NCBI GenBank assembly: GCA_017397925.1
Contig: JAFQHO010000008.1
Coordinates: 1-48,332 of the forward strand
Direction of reading: 5' to 3'
DNA length: 48,332 nucleotides
Origin: Ruminococcus sp.
GTDB lineage: Bacteria > Bacillota > Clostridia > Oscillospirales > Ruminococcaceae
In this document: piece after piece, positions 1 to 6,919 of the stretch
Position numbering within the stretch: the stretch's first letter is position 1
Layout: the number at the start of each line of letters is the position of its first letter
Translations under genes and position numbers: made by a program
The notes under the pieces: model-generated
What the model was told of the DNA's origin: nothing
What the model saw: the letters and a program-made list of their open reading frames with translations, nothing else
The model's database searches: none

Positions 1-31
1 CTGATGACTTCCAGATGACTTTTGAATAGGG

Positions 32-310
32 GTGATAACTACGAAATACAAGGGCTTTGAAGTGAAGATCACACCGAGCAGACCGTTCCGAGTAAATCGG
101 GACGGTCAATCTGTTCAGTGCGATGGCTTCATGATTGAGATTTATGACAGCAAAGAAAAGAAAAACGCTGTCGACATTATCTATGCAGCAGTCGGCTATG
201 AGCTTCTGGAAAATGATATCCATGAAGCAGAGCAGCTTGCAAAGGATTATATCGACAGCGAAAAACTCGAACTGAGGGAAATGATGGAGGAATACCATGG
301 CGATGAATGA
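32..310 (+). CDS. hypothetical accessory-element protein, 92 aa
   Basis: Small acidic soluble protein with no signal peptide, membrane segment or motif I recognise. It opens at GTG; an in-frame TGA at 23-25 leaves no upstream alternative, and only a weak purine run precedes the start. The 3' end overlaps the next ORF by 14 nt, and three genes follow in the same direction, so translation is probably coupled. Small cargo genes of this style are common on clostridial conjugative elements; that assignment is inference from size, composition and context, not from a domain. Confidence 0.6.
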   Translation: MITTKYKGFEVKITPSRPFRVNRDGQSVQCDGFMIEIYDSKEKKNAVDIIYAAVGYELLENDIHEAEQLAKDYIDSEKLELREMMEEYHGDE

Positions 311-542
311 GAAACCGAAGTGTCCGCTGATTGGTGCGGACGGAAACATTTTCAATCTGCTTGGTATGGCAAGCAGGACGCTCCGTGAAAACGGCATGAG
401 AGAACAGGCGCAGGAAATGCAAAGCAGAGTTACAGCCTCCGGAAGTTATTCGGAGGCTTTGAACATTCTTGGCGAGTATGTGGAAATCTGCTCCGCTGAG
501 GAAATGAACGAAGAACCCGACGAGGGTATGAGCATGATGTAA
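297..542 (+). CDS. hypothetical accessory-element protein, 81 aa
   Basis: Short acidic protein with a helical N-terminal half (GNIFNLLGMASRTLRENG) and a Glu/Met-rich tail. The start is well supported by GGAGG at 286-290, six bases before ATG. It overlaps the upstream gene by 14 nt and is followed 24 nt later by the next gene, so the three form one operon. No catalytic motif is visible. Proteins of this type recur as uncharacterised cargo in clostridial integrative elements, as far as I recall; function unknown. Confidence 0.65.
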   Translation: MAMNEKPKCPLIGADGNIFNLLGMASRTLRENGMREQAQEMQSRVTASGSYSEALNILGEYVEICSAEEMNEEPDEGMSMM

Positions 543-566
543 ACCGAAAATATGGAGGGAAAGAAT

Positions 567-947
567 ATGATGATTTCAAAAACAACATTTGTGGCAATTG
601 TTTCTATGCTGATGAAGAACGTAGATGACAAAAAGGAACTTCTGGAATGCAGCGGTGACCTTCCCGATAAATGCGTAGAGTGCATTATGGAAGAAACAGA
701 GTTTCAGCAGGATCTGATTACAATGCTCACGGCAATCACCTTCGACCGCTTCGGGGTAATCCGTGATTATCTTTACGACAGAGATGACGATGGTGAATAT
801 TTCTTCGGGATTCCTAAGGGTAACAAAATTGAAGTTTACCTGCTGACTTCGGCAGAGGATCTGTACGAATACCTTGCTGAGGAAAGTGAGGGGTTCAGTC
901 TTATTGCAGAAAGGAGAAAAGTCTGGTTTTTTAAAAACCTCTTGTAA
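567..947 (+). CDS. hypothetical protein, 126 aa, last gene of the small operon
   Basis: The start is placed at the ATG-ATG pair at 567 because GGAGGG (554-559) sits seven bases upstream; an in-frame ATG at 552 lies before that ribosome site and is unlikely to be used. The protein is acidic (DRDDDGEYF, SAEDLYEYLAEESEG) with an N-terminal helical part and no membrane segment. I do not recognise a family. Its stop codon overlaps the -35 of the promoter at 942-970, so a new transcript begins right at its end. Confidence 0.6.
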   Translation: MMISKTTFVAIVSMLMKNVDDKKELLECSGDLPDKCVECIMEETEFQQDLITMLTAITFDRFGVIRDYLYDRDDDGEYFFGIPKGNKIEVYLLTSAEDLYEYLAEESEGFSLIAERRKVWFFKNLL

Positions 948-970
948 TCTTCGGAAAGATGTGGTATAAT
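942..970 (+). promoter_or_regulatory. sigma-A promoter
   Basis: TTGTAA (942-947), a 17-nt spacer and TATAAT (965-970). It drives rightward into the truncated ORF at 1012 and then runs against the sensor-kinase gene, so any transcript would be antisense to the 3' end of that gene. Confidence 0.55.
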
Positions 971-1011
971 GTATAAGCCAAGATTAGACTTTATTATTAC
1001 GGAAGGCTAAG

Positions 1012-1089
1012 ATGAATTTTTATGGGGGTTCGAAAGTCCCTATTATATTAGATTTCAGATGTAAAGTGTGTATAATTACAAATTTGTAA
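1012..1089 (+). pseudogene. truncated 25-codon ORF at the edge of the accessory segment
   Basis: ATG at 1012 is preceded by GGAAGG (1001-1006) and a good promoter at 942-970. The peptide begins MNFYGGSKVPIIL and ends at TAA inside palindrome site A. It looks like the first codons of an accessory gene cut by the junction with the signalling island; a genuine small peptide is the alternative. Evidence is limited to the start signals. Confidence 0.3.
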
Positions 1090-1090
1090 T
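1075..1090. promoter_or_regulatory. regulon palindrome site A (ATTACAAATTTGTAAT)
   Basis: Perfect 16-bp palindrome just past the sensor-kinase stop codon. On the minus strand a perfect TATAAT (1042-1047) lies exactly 28 nt downstream, the same geometry as at the lipoprotein promoters. It would start a leftward transcript near 1035, where no leftward gene exists, so this is an orphan promoter or one that makes an antisense or small RNA. Confidence 0.75.
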
Positions 1091-1094
1091 CCGG

Positions 1095-2654
1095 TCATCT
1101 TTGGAGTATCTGCTCGATCAGATTTGATTCTGTATCCGTTATCCCGTCTGACGCAGCCGGCAGCGTAAAGGTGAAGGCAGTACCCTTGCCCTCTTCGCTC
1201 TCAACGCCAATTGTGCCGCCGTGCGATTCTACGATAAATTTGCAGATAAACAGTCCGAGCCCCGTGCCGGTTTCGGAGTGCTTTCCCTTATAATAGCGCT
1301 CCCAGATGTGCGGCAGATCCTCCGGCGAAATGCCGCAGCCGGTATCTTTGACCGTAACCGTTACCGTTTCATCGTCCGCTTCTGCCTTGATGAGCACGGT
1401 TCCGTCTTTGGTATGCTTCAGCGCATTGGAGATCAGATTGACGAACACGCGCTGCAATCTGGTACTGTCCGCATGGACCGGCGGCAGGTCAATTGGGATG
1501 CGCAGTATCAGACGGTTATTGTTCTTATTCAGCACCGCAAAATAGGTCTCGACCGTTTTGCGCACAAGGCTGTCAAGATCACAGGGGGCTTTTTCCAGTA
1601 CCATTCTGCCCTCCTCAATGCGCGTCGCATCGAGGATCTGCGTCACCATGAGTGCCATGCGGTTTGCCTCGGAAGAAATGCGGCGCAGCTTATTCCGGAC
1701 GGTTGCCCTGTCGCCGCCGTGCATGAGGTCAAGCTCTGCGTCCTGCGCATAGCCGGACATGGCGGCAAGAGGCGTTTTCAGCTCATGCGATGCATCCGAA
1801 AGGAATGTTGTTTTCATCGCATTGACCTGCACCAGCATATCATGCTCGGAAACGACCGGAGCTGCGATTTTTTGGGAGAGAGCCGCAGAGATCACGAGAA
1901 ACACCGCAAATACGCAGAGAACCGCTGCGATCATCACAGACACATACTTCCGGAACATGCTGTCCAGACTGTCAAGCAGCGCATCGGTCTGCTCATCTGC
2001 ACATTCTCTGATCGGCTCCATCCAGCTGTTGACATTCTGCATGAGCACCCCGAAGCAGAGGTTGTCGCCGGTATAATTGCAGAGGTTATCCCATGCAATC
2101 ACATAGCCTGCACCGTCTTTTGAATAGGAACCGCGCTGTTGCTCCATGCAGACATCCAGCCACCCGGAAAAATCAGTCTGGCTGCCGTAGTATTCCGGCA
2201 TTTCGGCTGCTTTCTGATCGAACACGGCGATCGCATCCTGCATGATGAGGTCTGCATTGTCAGCCGTACCAAGCTCATAGCTGTGCAGCGCTTCGCCGTC
2301 ATACAGAAAGAACACATCGGCATTGTTGAAGTAATTGAACGCCTGATATTGCAGATTTTCGCGGCGGTCTTCCGCGCTCATGTCAAACTGATACAGCAGA
2401 AGCGCCATTTCCCTGCCGAAATCCCGCAGATATTGCTGCTGTGAAGACAAAAACTGCTGATAGTATGCATCGGAGACTGCGGAAACGGTCTGACCGGCAA
2501 GTTCGCCGGAATACAGATTGACATTCACCGATGCCTGCTGATAGATCATATTGAAAATAGCTGTGCAGATGCCCAGCACGGCAATCAGGCACGAGATCAG
2601 GGCAATCAAAAGCGTGCGCCGCAGCGAACGGCTTTTGGATGTATGTTTTCCCAC
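1095..2654 (-). CDS. membrane sensor histidine kinase
   Basis: A 519-aa kinase. Two membrane segments (about residues 13-38 and 238-262) bracket an extracytoplasmic domain of roughly 200 residues. Then come the phospho-acceptor helix SHELKTPLAAMSGY with His290, the N box VNLISNALKH (405-414) and the G boxes DTGCGI and GTGLGLFI. The start is set to GTG at 2654 because AAGGAG sits 8 nt upstream; an in-frame GTG at 2672 precedes the ribosome site. It should autophosphorylate and feed the divergent response regulator at 2867. The large sensor domain argues against an intramembrane-sensing BceS type. Two leftward -10 elements (2687-2692 and 2804-2809) precede it; the upstream one is phased to palindrome site B, suggesting autoregulation. 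Confidence 0.93.
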   Translation of the reverse strand: MGKHTSKSRSLRRTLLIALISCLIAVLGICTAIFNMIYQQASVNVNLYSGELAGQTVSAVSDAYYQQFLSSQQQYLRDFGREMALLLYQFDMSAEDRRENLQYQAFNYFNNADVFFLYDGEALHSYELGTADNADLIMQDAIAVFDQKAAEMPEYYGSQTDFSGWLDVCMEQQRGSYSKDGAGYVIAWDNLCNYTGDNLCFGVLMQNVNSWMEPIRECADEQTDALLDSLDSMFRKYVSVMIAAVLCVFAVFLVISAALSQKIAAPVVSEHDMLVQVNAMKTTFLSDASHELKTPLAAMSGYAQDAELDLMHGGDRATVRNKLRRISSEANRMALMVTQILDATRIEEGRMVLEKAPCDLDSLVRKTVETYFAVLNKNNNRLILRIPIDLPPVHADSTRLQRVFVNLISNALKHTKDGTVLIKAEADDETVTVTVKDTGCGISPEDLPHIWERYYKGKHSETGTGLGLFICKFIVESHGGTIGVESEEGKGTAFTFTLPAASDGITDTESNLIEQILQR

Positions 2655-2686
2655 GTGGCTCACTCCTTTCACGGACTGTGAATCTT

Positions 2687-2720
2687 ATTATACCATGTAA
2701 GCGAAGCGTTTATGGTATAA
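2687..2720. promoter_or_regulatory. divergent promoter region with mirrored -10 elements
   Basis: The inverted repeat ATTATACCAT (2687-2696) / ATGGTATAAT (2711-2720) puts a TATAAT on each strand. The leftward one serves the kinase gene and the rightward one could serve the response regulator. A further rightward TATAAT lies at 2782-2787. The -35 regions are poor, which fits activator dependence. Confidence 0.5.
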
Positions 2721-2803
2721 TCGCCCGATATGCAGGGAGCAGATCTCTGATCTGCGGATCTGCAAGGGCACAAAAATAAATTATAATGAATGCGTTTGCA
2801 TTC

Positions 2804-2853
2804 ATTATACCATATTTTTACCAAAAAATCAAACAGGATTACGATTTTGTAAT
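2804..2853 (-). promoter_or_regulatory. regulon palindrome site B with leftward -10
   Basis: ATTACGATTTTGTAAT at 2838-2853 keeps both ATTAC/GTAAT arms. The leftward TATAAT at 2804-2809 is 29 nt away, pointing at the kinase gene. The palindrome also lies 13 nt before the start codon of the response regulator, where binding could block its translation or transcription. One site could therefore activate the kinase and damp the regulator. Confidence 0.7.
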
Positions 2854-2866
2854 CGCGGAGGTTGCT

Positions 2867-3553
2867 ATGGCACATATTTTGCTTGTAGAGGATGATTCCG
2901 ATATCATGCGGATCAATCAGAACTTTCTGGAAAAAGAGGGTTATACCGTACATTGTGCGGATTCAGTTCAGCAGGCGGCATTTCTGTTGGAGGAATGCGC
3001 GCCGGATCTTGTCCTGCTTGATGTGATGCTGCCGGACGGCGACGGCATGGATTTCTGCAAAATCCTGCGGCAAAAGACACAGGCACCGGTCATATTCCTG
3101 ACTGCGCGTGACGAAAATGATGACGTCATCAAAGGATTCCGCAGCGGCGGCGATGACTATATCACCAAGCCCTATGATCTGAATGTACTGAAAGCGCGCA
3201 TCGAGGCGCAGCTTCGCCGCAATGCCAGACCGGAAGCGCAGCATCCGCGCATAGAGCTTCCGGATCTGACGATCGACCTGTTTTCCAGAACCGCAGAACT
3301 GGACGGCAATGTATGCTCCCTGCCGCAAAGAGAATTGCAGATTCTCTATCTGCTTGCATCCCGCATCGGCGCGCGCATCAGCTATCATGAGATCTATGAA
3401 ACGATCTACGGCTGCGACGTTGAAGACAGTAAAAACACGATCCGTGTCAACATATCACGCCTGAAAAAGCATCTTGCAATGGATGATATGAGCACCTATG
3501 AGATCGCCTTGACCGCAGACGGTGAATATGTCCTGCGCAGAGTGATTTTCTGA
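2867..3553 (+). CDS. OmpR/PhoB-family response regulator
   Basis: A 228-aa regulator with a receiver domain (acidic pair ED at 8-9, phospho-acceptor Asp52 in LVLLDVML, TKPYD near 101) and a C-terminal winged helix (SLPQRELQILYLLA, then NTIRVNISRLKKHL as recognition helix). The start at 2867 is fixed by GGAGG at 2857-2861 and by the usual ILLVEDD beginning; a longer frame upstream lacks a ribosome site. It is divergent from its partner kinase. Five copies of an ATTAC-N6-GTAAT palindrome in the next 10 kb are its most plausible targets, each in the position expected of an activator next to the -35. Confidence 0.93.
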   Translation: MAHILLVEDDSDIMRINQNFLEKEGYTVHCADSVQQAAFLLEECAPDLVLLDVMLPDGDGMDFCKILRQKTQAPVIFLTARDENDDVIKGFRSGGDDYITKPYDLNVLKARIEAQLRRNARPEAQHPRIELPDLTIDLFSRTAELDGNVCSLPQRELQILYLLASRIGARISYHEIYETIYGCDVEDSKNTIRVNISRLKKHLAMDDMSTYEIALTADGEYVLRRVIF

Positions 3554-3557
3554 CGCA

Positions 3558-3606
3558 ATTACAATTCTGTAATTATGCACCGGAACACAGCATAATCTGC
3601 TATAAT
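3558..3606 (+). promoter_or_regulatory. regulon palindrome site C and -10
   Basis: ATTACAATTCTGTAAT (3558-3573) with symmetric flanks (GCA / TATGC), then TGCTATAAT with its -10 at 3601-3606, exactly 28 nt from the palindrome end. The -35 position is poor. It drives the frameshifted lipoprotein gene that starts at 3629. Confidence 0.75.
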
Positions 3607-3628
3607 AAATGTATCAGAACAGCATATC

Positions 3629-4677
3629 ATGCGAAAAAAGAGCAAAAACATGAAAATGCAATGGATCATGCCGGTTCTTCTCGGTACAGCAATCTGCCTG
3701 ACCGGATGCGGTAGGCACGGTGATTTGACAGTTCAGGAGGACTCAGTTCCGCTTGTGCCGATTGAAACAGCAGTATCCGGAACATCGGGCTGGAGCTGAA
3801 TGAAAGCGGGCAATCAACGCTGACAGTCGGAACAGAGGATCATTCCGCATCGACTTCCATGCAGGGCAATTTTCTGACGGTTTGCACGGTCGATCAGGAC
3901 GATCCGGTTGACATGGTATTTTCGGTCAGCGAGGACAGAAACCAAATGACCGCCGAGCTGATGAACGGCAGGATCATTGCAGCTTTGAAACGCATCAGCC
4001 ATGACTTTTCGATCAAAGACTTTCTGAACGCAAAACCGGTGCAGGATGCCTCTGCACTGATCGGGGAATGGGTTTATGTGAATCCGCATTCTGTGCCGGA
4101 GTCGGTGATTGAAGTGCAGGCAGACGGCTCATTTTTTGAAACACTTGTCGAAAACAATCTGATCACAGCCGGAACCGTCAAAGCAGAAAACGGCGGATAT
4201 GCCTTCTATGACAGTGGGAATCATTTGTATCTGCGGTTTACACCCGATCCTCTGATACCGAACACCTATCAGGATGACAAGTCCCAAGGCGGCAGACTCG
4301 TCAGCATTGCGGAATACGAACAGCCGAATGACTGGGGCTATTATGATCCTGTGATTTACCCTGCAACCAGCATCAGCGTTGCAGGACTGAACGGAATATG
4401 GAAGAATGCAGACGGCAGCGGTGAATCCTTTGAGATCTATGACGGCAGAAGCATTTATCACGGCAGATTTGCGCTGACCGATTCGGACGGCAAAGAAGAA
4501 CTTGGTGATGTCCGGCTGCAATATCGGTATAATCAGGACGGAGAAAAGAGATTTTGCTTTACCTTCTATGGAGATAACGGGAAAATATACTATACGCTGG
4601 ATGCTTCCGGCTCGATTCCAATGAATGATCTGTTCGGCTATCAATCCGGTGAGTTGCATTTTATCAGGCAGGAATAA
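3629..4677 (+). pseudogene. frameshifted lipoprotein of the palindrome regulon
   Basis: The first part, ATG 3629 to TGA 3797-3799, encodes a lipoprotein signal (IMPVLLGTAICLTGC, lipobox LTGC) and about 30 further residues. The rest lies in another frame and reads NIGLELNESGQSTLTVG from about 3781 to the stop at 4677; an apparent first ATG at 3859 has no ribosome site. The two parts fit one lipoprotein of about 350 residues broken by a single indel between roughly 3766 and 3781. The C-terminal part has two beta-rich GxW modules (GEWVYVNP, NGIWKNADGSGE) of lipocalin-like style. No homopolymer run marks the break. Sequencing error is possible. It is the first gene after site C, so it belongs to the regulon. 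Confidence 0.7.
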
Positions 4678-4684
4678 CAACATG

Positions 4685-4717
4685 AAAACAGACAGTCTGA
4701 ACGGCTGTCTGTTTTTT
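4685..4717 (+). terminator. rho-independent terminator
   Basis: Stem AACAGACAG (4687-4695) / CTGTCTGTT (4705-4713) with a T run, directly after the frameshifted lipoprotein. Confidence 0.85.
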
Positions 4718-4765
4718 GCTGATACGGGCAAATAAGCATATTCCAAGGCTGAAAGGACACCTGCA

Positions 4766-4814
4766 ATTACAAATTTGTAATTCTGCACACAAACGCTTTA
4801 TCATTTGCTATAAT
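4766..4814 (+). promoter_or_regulatory. regulon palindrome site D and -10
   Basis: Perfect palindrome ATTACAAATTTGTAAT (4766-4781) and TGCTATAAT with its -10 at 4809-4814, again exactly 28 nt apart. It drives the SH3 lipoprotein gene at 4883. Confidence 0.8.
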
Positions 4815-4882
4815 GGCATTGTCAGCAGGAGAGCTGATGAAGCCAAATGATCAAATTCTGATAAGGCAAAGGAGAATGTACC

Positions 4883-6214
4883 ATGAAAAAGCAAATGATC
4901 GCAATCGCAGTCCTGATCGCAGCAGTCAGCCTGACCGGCTGCAACGTCAACATCAATGATGAAACCATGTCCGCAGCAAAGGATATTGCAGCTTCCGTGC
5001 CGGATGACACCGACATCAAAGTCAACGGGCAGTCCGTCGATGTTTCATTGGATTCGGACGGAAATGTCAGCGTCAACATGGAGCAAAAAGCCGCTGCAAA
5101 GCCGGGGGCAGATCTGTTCGGCGGCTATGTAATCGGAGATACCGCAGTGAAGAGTCAGCCGGATTCCAATTCTGAAACGCTGATTACAATTCCGGATGCA
5201 ACACAGATCAGCGTGAAGGAAAGCGGCGTATCCGGCTGGTTCATGACCGTATTTCAGGATCAGACCGGTTATATTGCCGCACAGTCCGTCAAGGATATTC
5301 CGCCCTATGATCCGGCACTCGGCGGTGACAATGTCCTCGGCGGTTCTGTCAATGCCGATGTCAAACTGATGAGCGGGACGCACCCCTATGCAGAGGTTCT
5401 GATTGAAATCCCGAACGGCACACAGGTCAATTATTATGCCGTTCCCGATCAATCCGGCTGGTGTGCTGTGAATTATCAGAATAAAATCGGCTATATCGAG
5501 GCAAAATATATCAGCCCGATCGAAGACTATGTGCCGGCAGAGCCGGATGTCAGCGTGCTTACCGGTGAATATCGTTATCAGCTTCGGGACGAGAAACCCG
5601 GTGAATTTTTCATTGATGAAGGATATGTAACGGTGAACGCAGACGGCACTTATATTTATCAGCCGAAGGACGGTTCGCTTCGGCAAAACGGTGTTGTGCA
5701 ACTGGAATATGACGAGCATCCGGACGGGAGCAGATCTCCGCTTTTCGTATTCCGTGAAAAAGAAAGCAACGAGGTCTGGAACGGAACATACGACTGCGAA
5801 CCGGACGGCAAGGGCGCGTTCTATCTTGGAAACGGCGGCATGGCAAGACTGCTGCCCAAAGATCAGCGTGAAGATGATTTCTCCGATTACATCGGAATCT
5901 GGCAGTACGACAGATGCACCATTCAGATCGGCGAGCAGGGTGAAGGCTATCTTGTGACAATTCACTGGGCAGACAGCGCATCCGAGGACAATGTCTGGAG
6001 CTATCAGTGCAGCGGTATGTCTGACAAAATGGGATTGGAATGCACGGGCGGCGGAACGCTGACACATATTGTCACGGCAGAGGACGGAACCGAAACTCGC
6101 ACAGTAGTATACAGCGACGGCACTGCATTTTTCCGTCAAAAGGACGGCAGACTGTTCTGGTCTGACGGCAAAGAAAACAAAGGCATGGAAATGGACTTTG
6201 AGAAGATCGGATGA
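4883..6214 (+). CDS. SH3-repeat lipoprotein, paralogue 1
   Basis: A 443-aa predicted lipoprotein: a short Lys-containing n-region, hydrophobic stretch and lipobox LTGC with Cys20. Two bacterial SH3-like modules follow: about residues 75-140 (GGYVIGDTAVKSQPDS ... SGWFMTVFQDQTGYIAA) and 150-215 (GGSVNADVKLMSG ... SGWCAVNYQNKIGYIEAKYI). The C-terminal beta-rich region contains IGIWQYDRCTI and DGRLFWSDG. GGAG precedes the ATG by about ten bases. SH3b modules usually bind cell-wall peptides, so a wall-facing sensing or binding role outside the membrane is likely. The same architecture recurs in the gene at 11395, on the opposite strand. It is monocistronic, between site D and the terminator at 6246. 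Confidence 0.85.
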   Translation: MKKQMIAIAVLIAAVSLTGCNVNINDETMSAAKDIAASVPDDTDIKVNGQSVDVSLDSDGNVSVNMEQKAAAKPGADLFGGYVIGDTAVKSQPDSNSETLITIPDATQISVKESGVSGWFMTVFQDQTGYIAAQSVKDIPPYDPALGGDNVLGGSVNADVKLMSGTHPYAEVLIEIPNGTQVNYYAVPDQSGWCAVNYQNKIGYIEAKYISPIEDYVPAEPDVSVLTGEYRYQLRDEKPGEFFIDEGYVTVNADGTYIYQPKDGSLRQNGVVQLEYDEHPDGSRSPLFVFREKESNEVWNGTYDCEPDGKGAFYLGNGGMARLLPKDQREDDFSDYIGIWQYDRCTIQIGEQGEGYLVTIHWADSASEDNVWSYQCSGMSDKMGLECTGGGTLTHIVTAEDGTETRTVVYSDGTAFFRQKDGRLFWSDGKENKGMEMDFEKIG

Positions 6215-6245
6215 TCACAGCTGAACTTCCCGAACCGCAAAACCG

Positions 6246-6283
6246 AAAACGGACGCCGGATCATCACCGGTGCCCGTTTTTTT
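6246..6283 (+). terminator. rho-independent terminator
   Basis: A 13-position stem of AAACGGACGCCGG type with an ATCATCA loop and a run of seven T, directly after the SH3 lipoprotein gene. Confidence 0.85.
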
Positions 6284-6919
6284 CATCTCAGCAGCATATT
6301 AAACTCCGCATATAATCCTGTATTTATTCCGCTGCGGCAGAATTGGTCGGAAGATATGTATTCAGCAGCCGCTCGATCCTGAACAGGATACCTATAACGT
6401 CTGTTTTTTCAAGGAATGCATCCTTGAATATAAGATGTTTATGTGAGTTTTCTCTGTCAGAATACCAGGCATTTTTTTCGTGTTTTAAGTTTTACTTTTC
6501 TATCAGAAGATACTTGTCGTCCATGTTTACCTCCTTGGAACTATACATAATCTCGATTATTCACGGGATAAGCTTATATTTAATCTCACTAAAGAAAAAG
6601 TATATGCTTCGAAATTTGATTTTTATAGGTATAGTGGAGTTCTATTACAATTCCCATTACAGTCTGTTACAAGATCTAAAGATATTGTAAACTTTATAAT
6701 ATCCAGACTTTTGATGAATTGAAACGAATGATAGATGATTATATCTATTTTTTTATAATCATCAGCACATTCAACTCAAAGCAAAACCGGCTCCGCTTAA
6801 GTTGCGGAGCCGGTTTGTTGCATAAACTTTTTAGTGACTATCATTCAAACTGTTTGTAATGTCAGTACAAAATGAAACGGTTCAATCAAACACAGCTGTC
6901 TTTTATGTAGTTCGAATTA
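6284..6919. other. AT-rich gap between convergent genes
   Basis: No convincing gene. A rightward frame at 6343-6690 has no ribosome site and an unnatural Ser/Phe/Ile-rich composition. The stretch holds only the strong bidirectional hairpin at 6783-6816. It separates the rightward SH3 lipoprotein from the leftward Hint gene. Confidence 0.5.
6783..6816. terminator. bidirectional terminator
   Basis: Near-perfect stem AAACCGGCTCCGC / GCGGAGCCGGTTT with a 7-nt loop and A/T flanks on both sides. It ends the leftward Hint gene. Confidence 0.8.

Noticed and set aside
1021-1041. tRNA T-arm-like GGGGGTTCGAAAGTCCC
   Set aside because: Stem has mismatches, no acceptor or CCA follows; not a tRNA end.
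1221-2123. Long rightward ORF inside the kinase gene
   Set aside because: It is the antisense shadow of a clear histidine kinase, lacks a ribosome site and has unnatural composition.
5045-6139. 364-codon leftward ORF inside the SH3 lipoprotein gene
   Set aside because: Antisense shadow; Cys/Ile/His-rich with no domain and no start signals.
6644-6674. Possible sixth regulon site (ATTACAGTCTGTTAC)
   Set aside because: The right arm is GTTAC, not GTAAT, the spacing differs and no suitably placed gene follows.
6343-6690. 115-codon rightward ORF in the gap
   Set aside because: No ribosome site and random-like Ser/Phe/Ile composition in AT-rich DNA.
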